A stretch of 64,000 nucleotides of DNA from positions 6,324,141-6,388,140 of the forward strand of contig JACDOX010000008.1 in NCBI GenBank assembly GCA_014549065.1, written 5' to 3'. The DNA comes from Cardinalis cardinalis. Its lineage: Eukaryota; Chordata; Aves; Passeriformes; Cardinalidae. The stretch's first letter is position 1. Each line of letters starts with the position of its first letter. Both the position numbers and the translations under genes were made by a program. Positions 50,801 to 62,800 of this stretch are shown here, piece after piece. The notes below the pieces were generated by a model. It had not been told where the DNA came from. It worked only from the letters and a program-made list of their open reading frames with translations, and made no database searches.

Positions 50801-53800
50801 TGTAGTGAAAAAAGTGTGATACTTTCTTGAATTCTTTGTAATTGTTGAAGTATCTTTGAGTACTTTTGCAGTAAGCCANTGTTAGATTTGCAAAAAAAGT
50901 CCTGATCGTCTCCCAGGTCTTTCAGGATTCTTCTGGAATCAAACAACTAAATTTAAAGTGTGATGTCTAATAAGTATTTTTAAGATTTCCATCTCAGATA
51001 TTTATTAACAAGTTTTAGGTCTTGGAAGAGATGAAATTTATATTTACATGAAGCTACCACACATATATGGCCAGTCTACTTCTGTCTTTTCCTTGTCTCC
51101 TTGACTGTGCACTGTTCATGTGGAGCTTTTTGTTTTCAGGCAATGAATGCTGTTATTAAAACTTGGCGAGATGGGCCATATATATTTATCGTGCAGATTG
51201 CACTTACAACTGCAAAGGATTCTACTGCCAGACTTAAAAGAACTGAGAGAACAACACCTTCCTCATTTCAGAACAAGCTCTTTACAAGTAAGATAGCTCT
51301 TTATAGAGTAAACTGAAAATACAGCACTATTTTATGTATTCCCAGTCAAAGTATTCTAAGGTGCTCTTAGCATATACTGTATGGTTTCATAAGACACTGT
51401 CTTTCACTTCACATAGGTAGAATATTACTACTGCTCATTTAATAAAAGAGGTGTTTGCTTCTGTCTTGAAGATCCTAAGACTGTTCTGTCACTTTACTGA
51501 TAGAACTCAGGAAACTGCAATCTGAAGTGTTTCAATTTTGGGGCTTGTTTTTTTTTGCTTCAGAAATGTGCAGACCAATACAGTGATCTATACTAATAAG
51601 TCAAAACTTAGAGTATAAAGATCATAATTATCACCTTGATATTGTGTTATATTTAACAGTGCATTGATAACCTATTCAAACTTTAGAGAAGTTTAAAAAT
51701 CCCCTTAAGAAGTGAACTTACATGTGTTTCTGAATTTTTCCTGTTATACATGAATGTCCAGCAAAAATTGCTTTTAAGTACTGCCGTGAATTACTTGGTA
51801 ATTGAACGTGTAATTTTAAGCTGCATGCTTTTGGCTGAGTGTGGTATGAGTCTTAGGTTTATTAAAGTGCAAGTTAGATTTTAAAGGCCTTGTGAAGATG
51901 TGGAATTTCTTTACACTTAAGTGAAAGTCAATTAAGTTCTGGTTTCCTCCTTTTGGTTCATGTTTGATTTTGTAATTGGATTGTCTTTTGACAGTGACAG
52001 TAGAACTGAAGGGGCCGTATGAGTATCTTTCCCTGGCAGACTATCCTCTGATGATTGTAAGTAAACCAGCTTTTCTTTGATCTATAAAATTGTCAGTTGA
52101 TTTGAATGTCAATTAAATACACTGCTGTCATACTTCTGGAAACACAGAGCTAGTGTCTCAGGAGCAAAAGTTACTTAGCCAAGGGTGCTTTTTGGTTTGA
52201 TGGGCTTCTTTGTTTGGTTGGGTTTTTTTTTTCTTTTTGGTACTGAGTACAGGATAGGGAAGACAGACAGAGATTTCAGTTCCTTGCATGTGCTGCCAAT
52301 GGTGTCCTTCTCTGGATTGTTTGAATTAATGGTTGTTAATTTTTTGTTCTTGAAGTTATCATTATTGTTAGCTCTAAACTGACAAGTTTTACTGGTGCTG
52401 TTTTTCTCCTTAGCTCATGTCTTAGAAAATCTGCTATTCTGTGCTTTTGTTTGCAGCCACCCTTTCATTTGTCACTGCTTTCTTTGTTCTTTTGTAGCTT
52501 AATCTCGCTTCCTCCACCAGCTGTNTTACACCCCATGAGGAGGTGTTTAACACTGCTTAGCAGTGAAAGCATAATTGAGCTACAAAGAGCTAATCCCCTT
52601 TTTATTCAAAGGAGTTATTGACTTGGTTTCTAGTTTCTTCTGTTGAGAAGGCTAAAAAATAAAGGAACTTAAAATGTTTATATAGTGAAGACAGGCTTTA
52701 GCTGGGGATCAGTAACAAGTAAGGTCTCTAGTTTGACTCTATTGGCAAAAGCAGCCTGTCAGTAGTGGAGCCTGGCAGCATTTCTGAAACACACATTTTT
52801 TTTCCTGGAGAAGCAAAAAGCCTCCAGCAGCCCTATTACAATGTAATTCATCAGTGAAAATATCCCATGTGACAGGACCAGAAAAGAATCTGTATCTCTA
52901 AATATTTTCTCAATGCAGCATCTGCATGTGAGCTGTCTCACCTAGGTTCTTAGCATTTGAACTGCATGGTGTAAAAATGTGTAAGGATCAGTAAGCTACT
53001 CTCCTAAGGAAGGTATTTTCAGTTTGTGAAAGTTTTGGTGGATTGTGCAGCTAAGAAATTAAGTGTTTGCTTGGTTTTCTAAAANAAAAAATCTTACCTC
53101 TGAAAGAGGACACTGCTTGATTATTAAGCACTGTCCTGTGCTTTGGCTAACTACTTCCTGCTATTCACTTAATGTCTTACTCTCTCCTAATTCCTCTTTT
53201 TGCCTTTCTTTGGTATGATTAGAAAATTCAGCATTGAGTAACATTGTCAAGCTTATTGTTTGCTGTATGAGACATACCATGAAGCAAGTAACACTGAACC
53301 AAACAAAAATCACAAAATCTTAATATTTAAATGAATATCTGGATTTCTTTGTCAGCTGCAGGTTTTTTGCTGACCTAAAACTTGGTCAAAAGCTGAGTTT
53401 GCTGGAAAACAGCTTTTGAGAAAAGTTGTCAAATTATTTGAACACAGGGCATACAAGCATTGGTTGCTCATCTCTGTTCTGTGGAATGGTGTCTGAAGGT
53501 NGTCTCTGAGTTTATTTGCAGAATACTAGAAATTGTAAATGTATAATGAAGTTATTAATAGAACAATACATGAGAATTAATAGAGTTTCTAGTACTTGAT
53601 GATTTACTTGAATTCTTACCTATTTGGAATCTAGTAGCATGTATCTTCCTTAGAAAAAATTACCAGACTATTCTTCAAGGGAGAAATTGCACAGAAATTC
53701 AGTTACTCTCATTCCCTTTGTTGGTAGTGTGAAATTAGACTCTCACTGTTAAAGAGTCCAGAGAAGACAAATGAAACGATGATTGTCTATTTAAAAACTT

Positions 53801-56800
53801 CCAAAGTTGCTATACTAGAGGAGAAAATAGTGTTGTCTTACAGCTGTGGAATGGAAACAAGGAAATTATTTTTCTGGGTCTAAAGTTCCTATGTCTTTCT
53901 TCTTTTTGTGCAATAGTTTTTCATGGTGATGTGTATTGTTTACGTATTCTTCGGGGTTCTGTGGCTTGCGTGGTCAGCCTGTTACTGGCGGGATCTCCTG
54001 AGGATCCAGTTCTGGATTGGTGCTGTTATCTTCCTGGGAATGCTCGAGAAAGCTGTTTTCTATGCCGAGTTCCAGAACATCCGCTACACGGGCGAGTCCG
54101 GTAGGTGGCAGCTGCCTTGGGCAGGATAATTGAGGGGCATAGCACTAATGGCTATGCTAAATTGGGGTGACAGATACATGTTAACTGTATGGTTACTTGA
54201 GGATTGTTTCAAAACAAAGAACAGAGAAGTGGAGTTTCTGTATTTTTGGATGTTGTAGACATGGTGCTCTGTGTTNTTCTAAAGCTAAAATGCTGTTGCT
54301 TTCTCTGACTCCTGAGAGTAGTGTCTTAGGTATATAGAATGCTACATTCTGCTGCTGCAGTGCTGGTTTTAAGTTTAAAATAGGACTTGCTCAGTGTAGC
54401 TTGTAATTAATTTCTCACGATTGGTAATGACCTTGGAAAGATACTCTGAAACTCCTTGTTCAACATTAAANCTTTGTGGATAACCTAGTATTCAACCCAT
54501 AGCCTCATAATCCATCTTAAGAGATTCCCTTTACCTAAAACTCTTTTATTCTGGTTTTGAGTTTTCGGGCTGGATGCATACAAATGAAACACTGCAAGTA
54601 AAATGTCATTATGACTTTGGTAATTGGCCATACCCATGGTGCAGAAAGTTTTGTTGGTTGACTTGTTTGGAAGAATATCCAGGCTGGATGTAAAATTTTT
54701 CTGTAGNTTTTTTTTAATGCTAAGTGACGTATCTTTTCTGAAAGCTAACTCCAGATAATAAAAAGATTATGCACTTCAGTAGCTTACTTTTATGTCTGCT
54801 CTCATACTATAATTGCATGCAGTAGTTAATAAAACAGAAATTACATTTTAATGCCCTAACTTTCTCCTCTTTGCTTTTGGTAGTTCAAGGAGCAGTAATT
54901 CTGGCAGAACTTCTTTCTGCTGTGAAGCGCTCCTTGGCTCGGACTCTGGTCATCATAGTCAGCCTGGGATATGGGATAGTCAAGTGAGTAATTCTGTTAC
55001 AGGTTTTTTGTGATCTATTTAAAGGGTTTTCACTATTGGTTTTTAAGGATTTAGGGCAGTATTCATCTCCCTTTACTTTGCTTGTTTAAAGGTTAGTGCT
55101 TTATTTAAGTACTCTGAAGATCTAGACTTCTTCTCTAGTGTAAACAGAGACANTTCCATACTGTGATTACTCTTCTTTCCATCTACTTCTGTGTGCTACT
55201 GTAGGATGGGTTTCTGAGTCATTATTGAGATGCTCCACTGACTGGAATGGGAAATTTATGGGCCTGCCTTCTGAGCGAGGGGAAGCTTATATAAATGGGG
55301 TAGGGTCAAAAACCATTGATAGGNGAGGGGATCTCCTTCAGTAAGATTGTGGCTCATTTGTCTGTCCACAGCTGTATTCAGTGGTATAAACACATGCTAG
55401 GTGGCAGTGGGAATTTTTGGGAAATGTGGGTTTGCTGGGGACACTGGTGAAGAGCTGGGATGAGACTAATTGAAATGGTCATAAAAAGCTAAACAGGTTA
55501 ACTAAGAAACAGGGCTGTTGCGTGTCTCTCCCTTAGTCACATCATACCTGACACAAAATGAATAGTATGTTTCAAGCATCATAATAATATTTCTGGATCT
55601 AGATGTGGCTTGTTACAAGGACCTTTTATTCATATGCTTCATACCTTATGTTTAGATTCAAGTTGACATGACTTTACTTTTTGGTTTCCACTTAATCTGA
55701 ATTTCACTTTGTTTCCTACAGACCTCGCCTTGGAGTGACTCTTCACAAAGTGGTTATGGCTGGAGCCCTTTATCTGTTATTTTCTGGCATGGAAGGTGTT
55801 CTTAGAGTCACAGGGGTCAGTAATAACTGCTTGAACTTTCCCATNTGCCACAGACATATTGGCTGTATGTATTCGTGTGAACAGCTACTTTCCCTCCCCC
55901 TCCCCGACAACCAAACGAAATTCCCACTGCTACAGTTTTGGAGGCTATGCCTGGGGAAGTGTTGTGTGAGTGGTGATGCTACTGGATTCTTTAAGTGCCT
56001 CTTGGGATGTAGGTTTCTGTTATTCTGGTTTTGGGATAAAGTATTTAACCTGTCGTATATTTGATACTTTTCCAGTTTTTCTATGACACTGTGGCTCTGA
56101 TAGCAAACTTGGCCCTGTCCATGATTGATGCCTGTATTATTTTGTGGATATCCTTTTAAAAGCTGCAGAATGTATGACCTTGTTCATAGCTTATTATTTC
56201 TGTCTTGTACTTGAAAGGAATAAAAGGTGTTTTGCTTGTTTCTGTTAGGACTTTGATAAGTTTATGATGTATGTGCAAAGGCAAGTTTTGCCTTTTTAGT
56301 CAAACGCATGATTGCCAGGGAGCTTTCAGTTCATCCATGGATAGTGTAAAAGATTTAATTACTACACCTCTAACAAGCTAGTTGCTAATTTTCTGTAATG
56401 GAAGTGGCCAGAGCAATTAATTACAGCAACTGCCTCAGCAAAGACTCCTTTTAACAGTGCTAGATTGACTTAATCTGGAAAACTGCTTCTTGCCTTGCTG
56501 GTGGAGAACTGACAATGTGGTATTGTCAGTTCCTCTCTGTACATTGGATTAAACTCTTGGTTCAAGCCCTCTGTTTCTGTAGCAAAACTTGGAAGTGTTG
56601 TGGTGGCATATTGTTGGTTTCTTATAAAACAGCCTGACCCTTCTTACTTCTCCACTTTGTTTTCTTTTCAGTTTGTTCTTATTGGCTCTCTCTTTGTCTC
56701 CAGGCCCAGAATGATCTTGCCTCCTTGGCTTTTATTCCCCTGGCTTTCCTAGATACTGCCCTGTGCTGGTGGATATCCTTCNCTGTTTTACTTGATGGGT

Positions 56801-59800
56801 TGTGTTTTCTTTTGAATTTGTTTCTTTGAGTCTTTTCTTGGCTGAACTTTTTTTTAAAGTAAGATCTAAGTGTATATTTTTTTGTACTTCTGATAAAGGT
56901 TATAGAAGTTCTATAATTGAGTGTTCAGGTAAGCCTCTGCTGTTTTTGCTGAACTTGATGTGCCTTTGTAAAGCTGCTCCAAAATATAGTCTGTTATCAG
57001 TCTCTCATTGTTGAGTGTGAAAGTATTTTGTCCTAGGGTACCATGTCATGGCACCAGAGCTGTAGCCTTTGAAGAAATGAATCACTTTATGTTTTAGGGA
57101 GAAGGTTGCTTAGCAGCATCAAACCTAAAAGTCTCTGTAAAATTCGAACTAGTCTTGAAGTAAGTGACAAAATGAGGCTGTGTTTATTTTTCGGTGTCTT
57201 GATGTATTCATTTTAAGCAACCATAATCTTGTGTGACTTTACCAACTGACATCAAATGCTGAAGTTTTGTATTGCAAAATCCCTCTAAAGTGTTCTTAGC
57301 TGAAGTCAATCACAAAAACTGCTTAAAATGTGAATAGCTGGCTGCCCAGCTGTGATAACCACAGTTTTCCCCTATCATGATGTCTCTCCTAACCACTTGT
57401 TTTGTCACTGTGGAAGTAAAGCAAAAGAAAATGTGAAGGCATCCATATGCATTAAATAGATCTTAACTAATTTCTGGTTTAGATTTTNCTTTTCATTTAT
57501 CAAAAGCACAGCCAACTCTTTGCTGAGGGAAAAGGCCATAGTCCAAAATAGAGGTTTGGATACCATCTTTGTGTGACAAGAGTTATAGGTGTAGATGACT
57601 AAATAACATGAAAAGGACAGATTTTGCTCTCTGGTACCTTTGTCATTGCATGAATCTTCTACTGAGAATAGTCTAATTTTTTGGAGGGTAAATTGTGTGA
57701 TTGAGAGAGTTGTCGATCATGAAGTCTGTATCCTCCTAAGTTTGTGACTAGCTTGTCCCTTCAGAGACTTTTCCTTGACTTTCCATACATATTCATCAGC
57801 TTAACTCAAACAATGAAGCTGCTAAAACTTCGAAGGAATGTCGTGAAACTCTCTTTGTATCGGCACTTCACCAACACTCTCATCTTGGCAGTAGCAGGTA
57901 AGCAGAAAATTTTTCCAGTTAAATAANACCACTTTTCATTTCCATATAGGGATTGATTTGCAAATTTTAAGTTTGGTGGCCTTTCTGTAAGTACAGTCAA
58001 AATTCTTGGTATTTCTAACACTTGACCCATTTCTAAAAGTGGGTCTTTGCCAAGTGTTATGTCGATATTTCAGAGATAGTGGAGTATTAGTCTTGATGTT
58101 AACAAGATCAGTAGTTCTGTGCAGCTCCTCTAACAAAGCACTTTTGTTCCACTTCAAGCTGCTGGGGGCAAAAATTTNTTATTATCTTATGCAGTTAACT
58201 TCACAAAGATACTTTTTGCCAAAATGGTGATATTGCTGTATGCAATGGGGTTTTAAGTTGTCTGAAGATCAGAGTGATTCTTTGAAAAACTGTATCCTTA
58301 GTTTTGTAGCATAATGCCCTCTCTATTCTGGAAGAATACAGATTGAGTTTCTTTTTCCATTTATNTGTGATCAACTGAATTTCAAGAATAAATTTGTTGG
58401 TGCGTCCAGGTTCTCTGCTATAAGTACAATGAGCAGAAAAGTTTAAAGACTGTGCTTTTTATTTAAAAAAACAAACAAACAAAAAAACCCAAAAAAACCA
58501 ACAAAACAAAACCAAAAAAAAACCATTCCTTTTGAAAATTGGCTCTAATGAAATTCCTTTCAGCACCTGGTTCTTGGTCATCTCAAAATACTTTAGTGGA
58601 GGGAAGTGGTAAGAGCATGGTTTGAGTGTTGGAACTGTTATGGGTCAGGATCTGAATGCTAAAGGCATTCAAGCAGATCAGATTGTTCAGTTACTTCANT
58701 GGTAAGGTCAGTTTTACTTGTCAAGTGATAATGAAACCATGGTTTGAATGCTAGATATAAGTGATACAAGAATAGTGAATAGTAGTTAGGAGTTGGTTAA
58801 ATACTCTGTATTTGATTTATGCCTTGTGTCTGTAAAGAAACATGAGTAAAATATAGTGGTCTATGCCTAAATTTCTAAGGTCAGTGCAATGGATCCATCT
58901 CTTGTTTTCCAAAACTATTAAATTGGATTTCAAGACTTGAGGTCTTTGATCTTTGCTTGGGAAACACGGTCCTGTTAGTTGGATATTTGAATTGACATCT
59001 TTTGTAGTGATAAGCAGCTTGTTTGTTTGAATATTGCAGCATCTATTGTATTCATCATCTGGACAACTATGAAGTTCAGGCTGGTGGACTGTCAGTCGGT
59101 GAGTTTATATTAAATGTTTTCTACAACTGCTGCCTCTTGCTAAGTTTATATTTGGCAGTGAGATTGCCACAAAGCACCACAGGCTTAAAGTATCACTGTT
59201 ATGGGTAATGAGCCTCTTTGACAGATGCCTATAGTTGATCCTTGGAAAGAGATGAGGACATGACATTTCTTGCTTCACGACATCTTTCATTTGTGCTGGT
59301 TTTCTTGGCAGGACTGGCAAGAGCTATGGGTGGATGATGCCATCTGGCGTTTATTGTTTTCAATGATCCTTTTTGTCATCATGATTCTGTGGAGACCATC
59401 TGCTAACAACCAAAGGTTCAACTTTTCTTACCTCTTTCTAAAAATCCTGAGTTGTAAGAATGGTTGTTTATTCAAAGAGTACTGGTGGGTGATTTTTAGT
59501 TGCTGTCCACTAATCAATAAGGATACTAAACAGTGTTTGTGGGGAAAGGTAAACCTAGAGAAGTTACGTACATAAAATCCAGTCTGTTCATGGTGCTCAG
59601 CTTATTCCAAAAGAAATAACTTAAGCATTGTTTTAAAGACTAACACTAAACATAATCAATGAGATTCACAGAATAATCAAGCCCTGTATGTGTTGGAGTA
59701 ATGGATCTCTTGGGAGACAAGAGATTGAATACTAAGGTAGCTTTCATTCTTTCACTTCTTTCACTATTCTTTCACATAGGTTTGCTTTCTCACCACTGTC

Positions 59801-62800
59801 AGAAGAGGAGGATGATGATGAGCAGAAAGAGCCAATGTTGAAGGAAAGCTTTGGTAAGAGAAAAAAAATTTTCCACTCAATTTCAGTGTTGAAGGCAGTT
59901 CTGTGGAGGAAGGTATCTTGCTCTCTGGCAAAAATTGCCATTGATACACAGAATTCTAGAGGAAACACTGGCTTTATGTTTAGTATTTACATCATCTGTT
60001 TAACTCTGGGATTTTCTGTTGACGCTGAAAACACTGCTACTGCTGTGGTTGCTTTGCCATGTCCAGTGGGCTTTGTTTGATTAAATATGTCATGTCTTAG
60101 GTTTTAATCCAGTTGTGATGACTAGGATCTCTTGGATATTGTTGCTAGGCAGAGGTTTAGTGTGCAGTTCTCTTTTAAAATCCCATTTAAGAGTTTTCAT
60201 TTATTATCTCTTCTCTCAACTGTGAAATCTTCTTCATTCTCTATATTAGGGCTTAGCACAGGAATGTCCAATGTAAATGTAGGAATGAATATGTTTATTC
60301 ATGAAATTGTCTTTTGTAGCACCTCTCTTTATAAGCTGTGTGAAAGGTAGGGCTACATGCCTACTGCTGTCTGTCCACAAATCAGTTATGCTGGGATATA
60401 TCAGTGCTGCTTGGCTTGTTTAGGAGCTGAGGAGAAGTATGTAATCCATTTGGTGCATTTGGCAAACCAGCACTATATGGCTGCCTGCCAGGCCACATTG
60501 CTTCTCAGCTTTTAAGGCAACCAGGTGGCTGGTGAGCAGTCAGTAGGTAAAATAAACTTCAGGAGTTNCCTGTGTCTCAGAATGGTTGAGGCTGGAAGGG
60601 NCCTCTGGAGGTCATTCTGTCCAAGCCCCCTGCTCAAGCAGGGTCACCCAGAACACATTGCCCTAGACTGTGTCCAGATGGCTTTTGAGTATTTTCTAGG
60701 GTNGAGGTTCCACAGCCTCTCTGGTAACTATGTCTGAGCTCTATGCTGCTGATGTCTGGCTTAAATAAAAGGACTAGAAATTTATATTTCCTTGATAAAA
60801 TTGTAAAATTCAGGAAAAACTACATACTCCACCTGTCAGGAAAAATTCTGCAAGCCTTTCAAAGGGGAAGCAGTCAAAATCATTAGCTTGTCTAATTCTG
60901 TCTCTCTGACTGAGATGAAATATCCTGAATGAACATTCAACACTTTCATGTACAGTCTATGAACAATTATAATTCAGTTACCTCAATCTTTTTTCTTTTT
61001 TTGGCTTCAGAGGGAATGAAAATGAGAAGTACAAAGCAAGAACCAAATGGGAATGTNAAAGCAAACAAAGTTGTAAGTATGACCTCTGTACTTCAACAAA
61101 TATAAGATTCATCTCTTCTTTGTTAACTTTTTGGTTTGCCTTGGAGTGTGAGTGAGCCAAAGTATCACAAGTTANCACAGTACTACTGAAAAGAAAGTAA
61201 ATACAGGTTTCTCATGAGATTTCCTGTAAATACGATGGGAATGTAAGAATTCAGTCTGTTCTTCAATAATGTTTCCACAATCCACTGTAGATAGATCTGT
61301 ATAATACAATATTCTGATAGTGATTAATGTATTATTTTAACAAATCTGTCAGTCTGAGAGAGAGGCTGAGCCATATTTTAAATAAATTGCCCTCTGATTT
61401 TGAGATTCGTGATTCATTACATGAATGGGATGATGTGTATATTTTTATGTACCTACCTAAATACTTTGGAGGACATGTATTTTTTTTCTTTATGGTTTTT
61501 TCACATTCATATAGGAGGCCTAAAATATGTCTTGGAATNTTTTCATAGAATTCATGCATAAATTTAAAAGTGGAAAGTACCTGTAGGAATTCATTATAAT
61601 AGCAATCATATTTTTGTCATTAGCATTGTTTTCTCAAGAGTTGGTTGCAGCTGTATACTACTTACCTGAGGATAGATAAGATGAAAATTAAACTTTTCTA
61701 TTTTGCAAGGAGGTGGTGTTTAGGACTGTTACAGAGTTCGCAGCAAGTGGGTGGGTTTCTCTTTACTTTTTTTTTATCCTTGAAATGTGTTTTCTGTAAT
61801 CCAGAAATCAAACTGAGTGAGTTTTTTTGTGTGTGTTTGTATTTAATTTTTAAACTGACATTATAAATACCTTTTTTTTGTCAAGTAGATTGAAAAGAAA
61901 AAGGCTTGCATATGACAGCATTGTGGAAAAACTGACTTTTTTTTTTCTGGTTAATTTCTGTGCTTGTAGCAAGAGGATGACCTGAAGTGGGTAGAGGAGA
62001 ACGTTCCTTCATCCGTGACAGATGTGTGAGTATTTCTGTAGTCTCAATAAAGGCAGGTTCCTTTCCCACAGGAATACATCAGAATGCCTTATCACTTGTA
62101 TGCTGCACTTCCATGGCCAGAGGTTGGGTTCAGCCTGGCACTGGCCTCTTATCCCTTGTATGGAGTCTGCAGGGGCTGCACACAGGCTGACTTAAGGAGC
62201 AGTCTGCATTTTACTGAAGTTAAAACAATGTACATAAATCCAGAAAACAAAGAACAAACAAACCCCTTTCTAGTGCTCTGAGAAGACCTTTGAGTATCTT
62301 GCTGAATATAAACCATANAATAATGTAATCCAGTTTTCAGCTTTATCTGGAACATGTGGTGTCATTTTTGTGCTTGTGGTAATATAGTCAGCTATGTACA
62401 CTGTCTATGTCTCTTCTGCTTTTAATAACTTTTGCATNCTAGAAGTGTCAGTGTGTCTGCATTTTCCATAACAAAACCGAAGTTCATAGATCCATGTATT
62501 GACGAATTTGAACAGGTAATTTTGGCAGAGGATCTGGATTGAAGTACGAAACTTTGCTTGAACTTAGGTAAAAAAAAAGAAATTAGGTGAAGTTTTAAGA
62601 GGAAGAAAAGTGCATTTTCTCAGTTGAATTTATTTTTCCCAGTTCTAGTACTTATTTTTGAAGACTGATAGGATTCCTTAAGCAAAAGGACTAGACTGGT
62701 ATAAACTAGGAGGGGACACTTTGAGGTAATCTGTTGCAGGTTTTTCTGTTTCTGAGAGTGTGATCAAGGTTGCGAAGAGCCAAGATCCCAATAAATGGGA

